From Biscogniauxia marginata (Eukaryota > Ascomycota > Sordariomycetes > Xylariales > Xylariaceae): a stretch of DNA of 11,052 nt. Each line of letters opens with the position of its first letter. Positions within the stretch are counted from its first letter, which is position 1. The stretch lies in assembly GCA_022695795.1 (NCBI GenBank), contig MU404268.1, forward strand, positions 1-11,052, written 5' to 3'. The notes beneath the pieces are model-generated. The model saw only the letters and a list, made by a program, of their open reading frames with translations, had not been told where the DNA came from and searched no databases. Positions 1 to 9,456 of this stretch are shown here, one piece after another. Position numbers and translations under genes: made by a program.

Positions 1-30
1 AATAAATTAATAAATAAATAAATAAATAAA
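1..30. repeat. (TAAA)n microsatellite at the window edge
   Basis: A run of TAAA tetranucleotides with one irregular unit. It starts at the window edge, so its true length is unknown. Confidence 0.6.
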
Positions 31-420
31 AAACTTACATTATATAATAAAATGTCATTTCTCTTAACTTATTTAAATTAATAAGTAATAAAGTTCGAGT
101 AAATAACCCATTTTTAAATATATAAGCCCTAGATTTATTATTTAGTTTTAATTTAAAATTAGGGTTTTTTTTTTCGAAAGCTTTATTATCTTTTAATTCT
201 AAGTTAATATTATTAAAATTACTCGATTAAGTAATTTTAATAGTAAATTTAGAAATAATAAACTTATTATCGAAAATATCAAATAAAGTCATTATAAGTT
301 ATTTAAAATAATAACGTAAAAGAATTTTAATAATGTTAATAAATATTATAATAAAAATTGAAATAAATAAAAGAAATTAATTAACTTTTATAATAATTAA
401 AATTTTAAAAATAACTTTTA

Positions 421-503
421 AAATCAAAATCAAAATCAAAAAGAATTAAAAGGATTAAAAGAATTAAAAGGATTAAAGGAATTAAAAGGATTAAAAGGAT
501 TTA
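421..503 (+). repeat. Purine-rich minisatellite, hexamer then 9-bp units
   Basis: Three copies of a hexamer (ATCAAA) are followed by about seven copies of a roughly 9-bp unit, G(A/G)ATTAAAA, with one-base length variation. The strand is nearly free of C after the first 20 bases. It has no coding content and stands out because G is kept here while it is rare nearby. Confidence 0.75.
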
Positions 504-1136
504 AAAATAAAGTTAACATTTTATTAATAGAATTTTTATTTTTATAAAAAGGAAATAAATTCCCTTATAAATTTTTTTAAACAAGTCATTTATTAACCTC
601 TACGAAATTACTGTCATTTATATTATATTATTATTTAAATTATTTAAAGTCGCTATTTAACCTTTATAAATATACTGTTTTTAAGTTTAAATACTTTTAT
701 TTTATTATTATTATTATATTTTATAATGTAAGTATTTCAAAAATAAAATGCTTTATTAAAAGTTATAATATTATAAAGTAAGTTATTTTAAATTTAATTA
801 AACCTTATTAAAATATTAATTTATTAATAGTATAAAAATTTGAATTTATTAAATAAAATTTACTTAATACTTTTTATTTTAATTTAATAATTAAAATAAC
901 TTTCAAATTTTAATATAAATTTATAATAAATAATTAAAAAGATATTAAAGAATTATTTTTATTTTTATTTAAAATGTTAAATGTAACTTTTTATATACCT
1001 TAATTTAAATAATTAAATAACTTATTTAATAATTAATTTAAAATTATAAAGTTTATATAAAAATTAAAATAACTTTTTAAAAAAGGCTTAAATTAATTTA
1101 AATATTAATTATTTTAATTAAAATTTTAAAAAGCTT

Positions 1137-1272
1137 AACAAGTTACTAGTTTTTTTCAAGTTATTAATTTAACTTATATAAGTTAATTTAAGTTAAGCCT
1201 TTGACTAACTTGTACTAGTTTAAGTCAAAGGTTTAAAAAACTAGTCTTGGCAAGTAACTTATCACAACCCTG
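1137..1272 (-). mobile_element. Probable hAT-type transposon terminus
   Basis: Read on the minus strand from 1272, the sequence starts CAGGGTTGTGATAAGTTACT, the CAGGG-type start common in hAT superfamily inverted repeats. Behind it are nested subterminal repeats: CTAGT-containing motifs near 1145, 1215 and 1249, a 9-bp inverted repeat (1198-1206 with 1223-1231), and an imperfect outer pair (1140-1157 with 1234-1260). Such clusters of short subterminal repeats are where hAT transposases bind. The element would extend to lower coordinates, where RIP has erased any transposase. I found no convincing opposite terminus. The family call rests on the terminus alone. Confidence 0.45.
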
Positions 1273-2792
1273 CTTATTATTATTACTAAAACACGTAAAA
1301 TTATATTTTTATGTTTTTTTTAAATTAAAAATATTTATTTATTTATTTTTAAACTTAATAATACTAATAAGAACTTAAATAACTCGTATTATTAAATATA
1401 AACGACACTATTTAAAAATAAATTATTATAAGTTAATAACACTTTATAATATTCTTTATATAACATTATAAAAGCGAAATAATAATATATTTACATAACT
1501 AACTATAAAACTAAATACTCGAAAATTTACGTCTTATAAAAAATAATAATCGTTTAATATATTATTAATTTAAATAATTAATTATTTCCTTTTCGTTTAA
1601 ATTACGTTACTATAATAATAAACCTTTTATTACGTAAACGCGACACGAAACGCGTTAAAAAAAATCTTTAATTTCGTGCGGCGACAAAAATCATTATAAA
1701 CACGTTTAAATAAACAAATTAATTACTAAAAAGCCTTATACGAAAACCTAAATATATATTAAAATGATTTAAATTAATACGTAAAACAATTATAAAACAT
1801 AAAATTCTAAAGGAAAATATATATAATTTTAATAAAATAAAGTTTATACTTAAAATAATTATTTAAATTAATATAATAATAATAAATATAAAACGACGTA
1901 AACGACCTTAATAAATTTAATAAAAAATTAAATAATAACTAAATAATAAATAAACTTAATATAAAATTTATAAAGCATTTTAATTTTTATATTAAAAATT
2001 AAATATAAAACTTTAAATACTTATTAATTTTAAATAATTACTAAAGTTATTATTTTATGAAATTCGAAAAATATTATAAAAAACTTAATATTATTATACT
2101 TTATATACTTAATTATTTATTACACAAATTATAACCTTTTAACTTTATATATTTTAATATTTTAAAAAAGTATATAATAATTACTTAAAAGATTTAATAA
2201 AACGTTACTATTATTACGTTATAAAAAAGGATTTTTAATTAATTTAAAAAAATATTCGTTATTACGATAATTACTTTAAATATATAAACTAAATTTCGCG
2301 TAATTAAATTAAAATATCTTAATTTGAAAAAAGTTATTATTATATTACTTTTTATATAAAAAGTATAAAATTTTTTTTCGATTTCGATATAAATTAAGTG
2401 TTTTAAAAAACTAAAATATTTATAATAATTTGCGAGGTGTTATTATAATTTAACTTTATTATAAATAAAATTAAAAAGCATTAAAAAAGTTTTTTATAAG
2501 TATTATAAATATTTATAATTAATTCATAAAAATTATTTTATTATTAATATATAAAATAGCTTTATTACGAAATAAAATCACTCGTTTTTAAAAAATAAAT
2601 TATATTTTTAATAAGCGACGTAAAATTAAAAGTAAATAATTATAAATTTAAAAAAATATTATAATTAATAATAGAAAAGAGGGGCTTTTAAAAAAGGTAG
2701 TAATTAAATAGAAACGATATAATATATTTATTATTTATTTATTTTAAATTTTAAATTACTAAGCTTATTAAATAATTAAAGTTATTATAAAG

Positions 2793-2822
2793 CTTTTCTT
2801 TTTCTTTTTTCTTTTTCTCTCC
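2793..2822 (+). repeat. 30-nt pure polypyrimidine tract
   Basis: Thirty uninterrupted pyrimidines, mostly T runs separated by single C, followed directly by AG. It could adopt triplex structure or resemble a 3' splice site, but no coding exon follows. Probably low-complexity DNA. Confidence 0.6.
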
Positions 2823-3547
2823 AGAATTTTCTTAATATCATTTTCGTTATAATAAACCAAGTTATCTTTAAACAATTTATTATATTTTAAAATATTAAAC
2901 ACTAATTTTTTATCGTTTACGCTATTTAAAGCTAACACCGTTTATTTCTTATTATTATATATTAATAATAATTTTAAACTTAATTTTTTTTAAAAAAAAG
3001 TTTACTAAGTTTTTTTTAATAATTCGTATTTATTACGTATATATTTAATTATTATTAATAACCGTTTTTATCTTATAAAGGAAATAAAGTACGAAAAGGC
3101 ATTTAAAGTGTTTTTTAAAGGAACTATTAAAGTTTTTTTTAAATTATCGTTACCCGGTAATTTAAAACTAGGAATTTTAAATCGTGTTTTTTTTTTAAGG
3201 GTTATTAAAAGTAATACTTATATAAGTAATAATTTTTCTTTTTTTAACTCGATTTTGTTTCTTTTATTTAATACAATTTATAAAAATTTATTAAAAATTT
3301 TAAATTTTATAATTAATAAGCTTTATTCGACCGGTATAAAATATATAGTATTTACTATTTATATTTATTATTTTCTTTTTTCGATATTAAATTTTATAAA
3401 CTATAAAATCATCTCTCGAAATAATTTTAAAATAATTAATATATTAATATTAAAACGAATAATTTTTTTCTCTCGTGAAATAATCTTTATTTTTAAGTAA
3501 TAATATCTTTTTATTTTAAGGATCTATTACTTTTAAAAATTTATCCT

Positions 3548-3571
3548 AAAACTAAACTTTCGTTTAGTTTT
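3548..3571 (+). other. 10-bp perfect hairpin with TTTC loop
   Basis: Arms 3548-3557 and 3562-3571 are perfectly complementary (AAAACTAAAC and its complement) with a four-base loop. No transcription unit can be tied to it. Confidence 0.5.
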
Positions 3572-4875
3572 TTACGTTTAAATATTTATTTAGCATTATA
3601 ATAACTAATTTTATAATGTTTAAGATTTTATTTATTATATCGTTAAAATTAAGCTTATTCGATTTTTATTTTTTATCGGATTTCTTTCTCGAGTCTTTTA
3701 ATTCGATAGTTTTTTTAACATATAATAATATATACACGTCTCGTTTCTTTTTAATCATAATTAATTTAGATTTTATATTACTAATTCCGCGTAAAATTAA
3801 CTTCTTAACTTAATAGTTAATTATTACTCGATTTTATCGTAACTATTCCTTTCTTAATAAAATATTATAAAACTTATTTAAACTAATAACGAAAACGTAT
3901 ATAACACTTAAAATCCTTTTTATAACAAATAAAAATATTATATAATAAAAAATTAAAACTAAATTATTATTCGTTATTTTTAATTCGTAATTTTTATTAA
4001 TATAAATCATTTTTAACTTATTTTGCCGAGCATATTTTAAATTAATTAATTTTAATAAAAATTTATTATCGCCGTTTTCGCTTTACTTAAATTACTTATA
4101 TAATAATTAAAATCTTATTCGTTATAGCTAAATATAATTCTTATTAACCTTTTTTTAACACTAATAATCGAGGTTTTTATCTTTTAATTATTAATCTTAT
4201 CTCTTTTAATAATTATACTTTTAAAATTAATAATTTATTTAATAACTAACTTTAAGTAATAAGAATAAAATAACTTTTAAAATCTCCTTAATATTAATTC
4301 TTTAATTTATATTATTTTTATATTTTTTCGGATTTTTCGTAGTTTTTATTTTATTTTACTTTAACATCTTTAAGACGATTCTTTAATTCGTTACGAGTTA
4401 TCACCGAAATTATCTTTTTTTAATTTATTACTCGGCGAGAATAAAAAGAAGTTAAATCGTCGTGATGCTAGCTATTATTTCGGGGTTTTCTTTAAAATTT
4501 TCGACCTTAATAATCTTAAGTGTAATAACTCTAAAATTAAAGTCTTTAAACGTTTTAAAAGTTTAAATCGTTTTTTTAACGCTTTGCTTTTTAGCTTTCC
4601 CTTTTTTAAAATAACTAGATTTTTTTTAATAATTTTCACTAGACTTTTTCGTTTAATTAATTTTAAAACGTTATTGTCGAAATATTTTACTTTAAATATT
4701 TTATTAACTAACTTTATTTTATTTCTTCGTCGTCTTTTTATTATCATAAAAATAGCGAAAAAATAATATTTAACCTTTATTTATCTTTTTAAAAAAATAA
4801 AAATTTAATATATTAATTAATTTTAAAATACCTTTAATTATAACTTAATTTATATTTATTAGTTAATTAACTAAG

Positions 4876-4904
4876 TTTTATTTTTATTTTTATTTTTATT
4901 TTTA
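4876..4904 (+). repeat. (TTTTTA)n microsatellite
   Basis: Almost five copies of a six-base unit, T5A, in a non-coding AT-rich stretch. Confidence 0.7.
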
Positions 4905-5270
4905 TAATTGTTTTTAACTTTATAGTTAATTATTCATTTTTATAATTCGATTTAATAAATCCGCTCGCAAATTCGTTAAAAAAAGCTTTTTAATTATAAT
5001 TAATCTTATAATTAAAACGTAATACTTTTCCATATCTCGAGATAATATATCTTTTAATCCTATAATTATAATAAATAAATCTTATTTTCCCTCGTTTATT
5101 ATTTTATTAAATATTTTTTCGTAAATTAAAATTATTAAAAGAATTTTAAACGTATTAATTTGACGTTAAAATTAAGATTAATAAAAAAAAGGGGGTTAAT
5201 ATTTTTGTTTTTAATAACTTTAATTTAAAATTTTACTAATTCGGATTTTAATACCTTAATACTCCCAACT

Positions 5271-5297
5271 AAGTATATATACTTATAAGATATAAGT
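5271..5297. other. Overlapping palindromes
   Basis: A perfect 14-bp palindrome, AAGTATATATACTT (5271-5284), overlaps a second hairpin with 6-bp arms (5281-5286 and 5292-5297). Possibly a decayed subterminal or recombination site; the low complexity makes a chance origin quite possible. Confidence 0.4.
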
Positions 5298-5340
5298 ATT
5301 TCCTATTAAAAAGGTAAAAAAGACTTATCTTTAGTTTTAA

Positions 5341-6030
5341 AGTTAATTATAATAAAAATACCTCCTCGCGAAACTTTTTTAATATAAATCTTAACTTTTA
5401 AATAACATTTTTATTAATTATAATAAAAGTCACTCTTTTAAATCTTTCGATTTAATTAAAGAATTTATTTTTTCGTTTTAAGCGAATAACACACGTTAAA
5501 ACAATTTTAACGACATTCTAAAAAATATATATATTTAAAAATTCCCTTAATTTATTAAAGAATTCTCGAGTTACGAGCTAATTCGTAACCCGATTTTAAA
5601 AACGTTTATTCTTTTCGTTCCTAAGTTTATATATATATTTATAAAACCTCTCTCGTAACTTATTTAATTAATTATCTGAAGCTTAATAAAATAATTTTAT
5701 CGCTTTATCGACGTAGTTTATAATAACTTTACTTTTAAAACGCTCGAAATTATTAATTTTCGAAACTAAACTAATATTAAACTTACGAATTTGCAAAAAA
5801 AAACTCTTTTTTAACTTATTTTAAAGTTTAACTTAATCTCCTCGAACATTAAAAAGAAAGTTATAATACTAAATTTAAATATCTCCTTTTAAGCTAATTC
5901 TAAAAATCGATTAAAGTTAAATATCTTTTTAACTCTTATTAAAGCCTTTTTATTAATTCTTAAAAATTAATATATTATTAATATATTCTTATAAATTCTT
6001 TTTTAAAAGTTTTTTTAAAAAAAAGGTTTA
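5341..6030 (-). pseudogene. RIP-degraded LTR-retrotransposon Gag-like gene
   Basis: One minus-strand frame (codons starting at positions divisible by 3) stays readable from about 6000 to 5341, with stops only of the TAA/TAG type that RIP creates from Gln and Trp codons. Surviving blocks include SLKGD and YYNF (about 5895-5860), NVRGD (5840s), a stretch ending NYVDKA (5715-5701), then LNKLRERFYKYI and LVTREFFNKLREFL. The order LKG, aromatic pair, RGD plus mutated Trp, F-rich helix, then YVDxAxxL resembles the alpha-helical capsid region of Retrotrans_gag proteins. Role in the living element: assembly of virus-like particles around the retrotransposon RNA. A Cys-rich zinc knuckle is not recognisable, though RIP would turn Cys into Tyr. 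The frame may extend upstream to about 6200. Fully inactive. Confidence 0.5.
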
Positions 6031-6390
6031 TATTTAACATATTAATCGAATAATAAAAACGACCGATATTAGTTAAATTATAATTAATTAAGTTATAAAT
6101 ATAAAATAAAATTTAAACCTTAATATTTACAAAATCAATTTAAATTATATCTTTTCTTAATATTATATTTAAATCGATAATTAAATCTAATAATAACTCT
6201 TTAAAAAGTATTTTTATTTTATCTTACTTAAAATATAATAATTTATTTAATTAATTTGCGGCAATAAAGATTTTTTACTAATAAATAAAATTTAAAATAT
6301 TACCATGTAAATCCCGCTTAATTTACCGTAATTACTTAATAACTTTATTAATATAACTTATTACTAAATTCGTAAATAACTTTAATATAT

Positions 6391-6446
6391 TAATATTAAT
6401 ATTAATATTTAATAATTTTAAATTAAAAAAATATATATATATATAA
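6391..6446 (+). repeat. TAATAT and AT short tandem repeats
   Basis: About three copies of TAATAT (6391-6410), followed after 20 bases by eight AT dinucleotides (about 6430-6446). Low-complexity sequence in the presumed leader of the retrotransposon relic. Confidence 0.6.
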
Positions 6447-6651
6447 TAACGATAAATTCGATTCTTAATTCTAAATCATAATAACTTTTTTTTCTCAGAT
6501 TATAAATATTAATTATATTAATCCGTAATGCTTAATTATCAAATAATAACAACAAACATTAAAAATCTTCTTAATTATAGTTTTTTATCAAAAACCCGTA
6601 ATAGGAAACCGATAAAAACTAAAAACGAAGGTTATAACTCTTACCACTTTA

Positions 6652-6777
6652 TTTAACTACGAAACCAAAAAAAAAAAAAAAAAAGAGTTTATAAGAAGAA
6701 TAATTAATCCAGAGATTTCGGATTAACGAAATCTAAACTAAGGCTAAATTAAGTGAAGTGGGTCACACCTTCTTACA
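6652..6777 (-). mobile_element. LTR-like fragment R1
   Basis: Read on the minus strand from 6777, it starts TGTAAGAAGGTGTG, a plausible LTR 5' end, and matches R2 (10209-10329) over about 125 bp. In a 96-bp aligned stretch I count about 18 differences before the end, of which 16 are transitions, as expected for RIP of two copies. It lies upstream of the minus-strand Gag relic in the same orientation, so it may be the 5' LTR of that element; the LTR would extend to lower coordinates, where a 10-bp inverted repeat (6579-6589 with 6611-6620) occurs. An 18-base A run (6667-6684) sits where R2 has A4G-type repeats. Alternatively it could be a DNA-transposon end, since ACGT-TA follows at 6781-6786. 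Confidence 0.5.
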
Positions 6778-7200
6778 AATACGTTAAAATAAATATAATT
6801 AATTAATAAACGTTAAAAATATGTATAAATATTAAACATAATTAATTTAAAACTTTTTAAAGTTTTAGAAATTTTATATAATTAAAGTTAAAAAAGGAGT
6901 AATATTAAAAAAACTAGAAATAATGGTTTTTATAAAGTTATTAAAGAGTTAAAAGAGATTTTACTTATTAATAACTAATTATAAAATTTAAAAAATGTAT
7001 CTATAAATATTAATAAGCTTTAAAGGGTTTAAAATGACATTTATTAAAACTTATAACAAATAATTAAAAAGGAAATTTTTCTTATTTTCTTAATAATAAA
7101 TTAATAAAACTTATAAATAACAGCTATTAATTAAAGAATATTAAGTTTTTAAAATAAAAAATGACTTTATAAATATATTATAAATATATTTATAACTTGT

Positions 7201-7646
7201 TACGTTTTATACTCCTAAGGAGGTTACTTAAAAAGGCTTACGCTTTTCTCGCTTAAACGTTAAACAATATAATAATAATAATAACTTTGTGAGCTTGTTA
7301 GTTATAAAACTCTTACTTTATACTACCTTATTACCTCGCTGAATATGACTTCTTATAACTCCACAAGGCACTAGAGGCGACCCTTCCGGCGCTCTATTAT
7401 TGTTTGAAGGTACTAACCCTTTAATAACTTAAGCAACTAAGTCCTTACACAAGGACTTATGTAGGTATACCTTGTGACATCTTTAAGCTCTAAGGATTAC
7501 TCGACTCCTATCAACTAGAACACACTAGTGTTGCGTTTGTTGACAGCTCACCTTCCCTTATATTGAAAAGGATAGATATAAGATGTCATTTCAATTGTAT
7601 TACCTTTGCCTACTAAGGTCTATATGCAGTTCAGACTTTCACGCGT
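7201..7646. other. Transition zone, no gene recognised
   Basis: Composition rises stepwise from RIP-like to about 40% G+C, and CpA/TpG reappear. I see no open frame of note on either strand. It contains CTCCTAAGGAG (7211-7221), a 9-bp hairpin (7438-7459) and the 10-bp palindrome ACACTAGTGT near 7521-7532. It may be a non-coding flank of the island or an unidentified repeat. Confidence 0.5.
7438..7459. other. 9-bp perfect hairpin with ACAC loop
   Basis: Arms TAAGTCCTT (7438-7446) and AAGGACTTA (7451-7459) are perfectly complementary around a four-base loop. A second, looser pairing of CACAAGG with CCTTGTG follows (about 7448-7476). No T-run terminator follows. Confidence 0.5.
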
Positions 7647-7704
7647 AAAAGAGAGTCTTGCTATGGGAATCGAACCCACTCCCTGTAAGGCTGCCAAAGC
7701 AAGG
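7647..7704 (-). tRNA. Truncated tRNA-like 3' half with Pol III B box
   Basis: On the minus strand the T-arm is complete: a GTGGG/CCCAT stem around TTCGATT, containing a perfect B box, GGTTCGATTCC (about 7667-7677). A 3' acceptor strand AGCAAGA (7662-7656) follows, and a TTTT run (7650-7647) ends it as a Pol III terminator would. An upstream CTTGCT (7703-7698) can pair over 6 bp with the acceptor strand. Only 18 nt separate that segment from the T-arm instead of about 42, so the D-arm and anticodon arm cannot both be present and no amino acid can be assigned. Probably a tRNA pseudogene with an internal deletion, or a tRNA-derived element. Confidence 0.4.
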
Positions 7705-7755
7705 TTTTAGGGCTTGCGCCCAAGGGAATGAGAGAGGGTAGAGCTTCGTCCATCA

Positions 7756-9066
7756 TCAAAATAAGTGGTTATCATCATCCTCCCCCAAGCTCTCCTCTTC
7801 TTCGTCCGAGCTATCCTTTTCTACGGCAGGTTCCGTTGCCTCAAGGATTCGGCGGGCCGCTTCCATGGTCTCGTTCTCGCTCAGCTTCAAAGGCGAATCA
7901 AAGCCCTGTTCTGCGATCCATGACTCTATCACACTCATGTCGGTGGTCTCAAAATGGGTGGTCAGGCCGAGTAACATGTTCTTTCGCAGGTAGGGCCCCG
8001 GTGTCGGGAAAGGGCGTTGCGTATAGTACCGGGCCCAGACATCTTGCCAGTCGGAACGTTTGAGATCCTTGATTCGAACGAGCGCCATGATGAAATGGAA
8101 ATAGAGGAAGCGTGAGGCTGGACGTTTGTCGTTGAGGAAGACTAGTTCCTTTCCATCAAGATCTTGACCTTTAAGTCCGGGGCACAGGATTGATTCTCGA
8201 ATATGGGGGTTAAGGATATCTGTCTGCCATCTTGTAATCGGACTTTCCGTCGCATCGACCGGGACAATTACGGCATGATAATTGTCAAACCAACTCTCGG
8301 TAACGCTGGATAATAGAAGCGCATTGCCTGCTTCATCGATGCTCTCCGATCGGCGACCAAATAGCAGCTCGCCAAGGCTCTCGTTATCGGCAAAAAAGGG
8401 CACAATATGTGCAGCTTTGACCGTATTTCGGTACCACCACGCGCCAGATACATGGCACCAAACCATTTCGTGGCCAGCGTTATGGTTTTCGGATCTGCCT
8501 TCGTAATAGTCCAAGGCATTTTTGCGCCAATTTGATGGCCGTTTTTTCTTGGAAAGTCCATCACATTTTGCGTAGAGAGCCAAGAGGCATTCGGAAACGC
8601 CGCAATCGCCTGGCCGCCATAATTGTATTGTTTGTGGATCAGTTTCAAGCTGTAGCTTTTTCTTTTGATGTCTCCATAGATCGTCACCGGTAGAGAGGTA
8701 GCGCTTGTTCAGACCTAAGATTTGTTTCTCGGCCGTCTTAGAATCTATTTCACCGGCATCCCTCTTCTTGGCCACGACGCTTCGCTCTAAGCGAATCTCT
8801 TCTTTTTGCTTATTAGCTGCTTCGATTCCAAGCGAGGCTAGCTCCAAGCTATCTTTGTGGTTTGGCTCCAGCTTCACCTCGCCTGGCTTCGTTACTGGCA
8901 CCACTTTACGCGATAGGGTTTGGTATGCCGTTCGCGATTCTGCCGAAACCCGTCGCGCTTTGTCGAGATTCTCCATCTCCTTGGTCAGCGCAGAAGGCCT
9001 AATGGCCATAGCGGGTGGGGAGATATCGGGACAGCCCGTATTCTTAGGTTCCGGGGTGTTGGTCAT
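7756..9066 (-). CDS. Fungal HNH_2-family nuclease domain protein, 436 aa
   Basis: Seen: a single open frame without introns, ending in TGA. The first ATG is at 9066; the frame is open slightly further, but only a TTG (9084) precedes it, so ATG 9066 (A at -3) is chosen. Domain order: low-complexity N-terminus with Pro and Ser (1-30), a charged helical/coiled-coil stretch (about 75-125), then an HNH_2 domain: WCHVSG (Cys204), AAHIVPF (His220), LFGRR (235-239), NALLL (Asn248), WFDNYHAVIVP (Asp261, His264). A conserved helical segment RFLYFHFIMALVRIKD (319-334) and an acidic tail rich in Asp/Glu (about 409-436) follow. Known: HNH folds use a beta-beta-alpha metal site for nucleic-acid cleavage; the many fungal HNH_2 proteins are mostly uncharacterised. 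By eye the usual third His before xxFD is Glu257, so activity is uncertain. Codon and base use are normal and RIP-free, unlike both flanks. There are no operon partners. Confidence 0.85.
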   Translation of the reverse strand: MTNTPEPKNTGCPDISPPAMAIRPSALTKEMENLDKARRVSAESRTAYQTLSRKVVPVTKPGEVKLEPNHKDSLELASLGIEAANKQKEEIRLERSVVAKKRDAGEIDSKTAEKQILGLNKRYLSTGDDLWRHQKKKLQLETDPQTIQLWRPGDCGVSECLLALYAKCDGLSKKKRPSNWRKNALDYYEGRSENHNAGHEMVWCHVSGAWWYRNTVKAAHIVPFFADNESLGELLFGRRSESIDEAGNALLLSSVTESWFDNYHAVIVPVDATESPITRWQTDILNPHIRESILCPGLKGQDLDGKELVFLNDKRPASRFLYFHFIMALVRIKDLKRSDWQDVWARYYTQRPFPTPGPYLRKNMLLGLTTHFETTDMSVIESWIAEQGFDSPLKLSENETMEAARRILEATEPAVEKDSSDEEEESLGEDDDNHLF

Positions 9067-9098
9067 GATTGTCTTGATCTCCAAGTCAGCAGCGGATC

Positions 9099-9153
9099 TA
9101 TTTAGTCGGGACAGTGACAGGTGAGAGAAGAAAATGGGAGCTTGATTATATAT
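9099..9153 (-). promoter_or_regulatory. Likely core promoter / 5' leader of the HNH gene
   Basis: On the minus strand a TATATAA box (9152-9146) lies about 80 nt before the ATG and is followed by a pyrimidine-rich stretch (9139-9099), a usual arrangement near fungal transcription starts. A second TATAAAAT (9332-9325) lies about 260 nt upstream and is an alternative. Inferred from motif and position only. Confidence 0.4.
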
Positions 9154-9456
9154 CGATCTGAAGGCTTTTTTACTTGTTGTAGGCGATGGTAGTCTGAGAA
9201 AATATCTGTGGATTGGAGGAGAAAGGGTTCTGATGGGTTTGTTTGATAGATCAATGTAGGTGTTGGACTGGACTGTTAGACTGGACGCTTGGGAGGGTGC
9301 TCTGGGAGCGTCACTTGCCCTGAGATTTTATACGGCGCGCAGACTTTCCTCAATAAATAGCCTTTTGCTTATAAGGTTTACTAGTAGTTACAGAGTTTTG
9401 ATCTCGTCTGGTGCCTTCCACCTAAAAGGGTTCTTGTTGGGGGGGTTCAGAGGGTA

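Larger units (their letters stand above)
3010..5340 (-). pseudogene. Heavily RIP-mutated coding block, probably retrotransposon-derived
   Basis: On the minus strand several frames read for long distances with stops almost only of the TAA/TAG kind that RIP makes from Gln or Trp codons. Examples are the frame through 4080-3600, which includes the short stretch KKRDVY near 3745-3730, and an uninterrupted 90-codon stretch at 4475-4747 rich in Lys, as expected if Glu codons (GAR) became AAR. The frame changes along the block, so indels are present. It lies downstream of the Gag-like relic on the same strand, so it may be the rest of that element. I could not recognise reverse transcriptase, RNase H or integrase motifs. 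Not expressible as it stands. Confidence 0.35.
1..7200. other. RIP-degraded AT-rich tract (relic transposon DNA)
   Basis: Seen: about 80-85% A+T throughout with hardly any CpA or TpG. In 5041-5100, for example, I count 12 TpA, no CpA or TpG and one CpG; in 8401-8460, inside the intact gene, I count 12 CpA+TpG against 4 TpA. Known: RIP in Pezizomycotina converts CpA to TpA on either strand of repeated DNA. Inference: this tract is old repeat DNA. Positions 1-1136, 1273-3000 and 6031-6650 contain no gene I can support, only short repeats and palindromes. Positions 6778-7200 are also empty. Coding traces are listed separately. Confidence 0.85.

Noticed and set aside
263..270. CTTATTAT as the partner target duplication for the hAT end (same 8-mer at 1273-1280)
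   Set aside because: The sequence after 270 does not resemble the terminus at 1272, and such AT-rich 8-mers recur by chance.
3009..3500. 164 open codons on the plus strand
   Set aside because: No ATG at its 5' side (the apparent start at 3108 is GTG), the product is dominated by Phe, Ile, Asn and Leu, and the minus strand reads better as RIP-mutated coding. I tried a piggyBac comparison; the acidic catalytic residues did not align.
3616..3813. 65-codon plus-strand ORF
   Set aside because: AT-rich composition only; antisense to the minus-strand coding relic containing KKRDVY.
7656..7704. Complete tRNA gene
   Set aside because: Too short by about 25 nt; no anticodon arm fits in any folding I tried.
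9067..9084. Upstream start of the HNH frame at 9084
   Set aside because: The codon there is TTG; in a fungal nuclear gene the ATG at 9066 is the better start.
7728..9124. Several ORFs overlapping the HNH gene on both strands (7728-8063, 8268-8687, 8282-8506, 8705-9124)
   Set aside because: Out-of-frame or antisense shadows of a GC-balanced real gene, with no recognisable domains.
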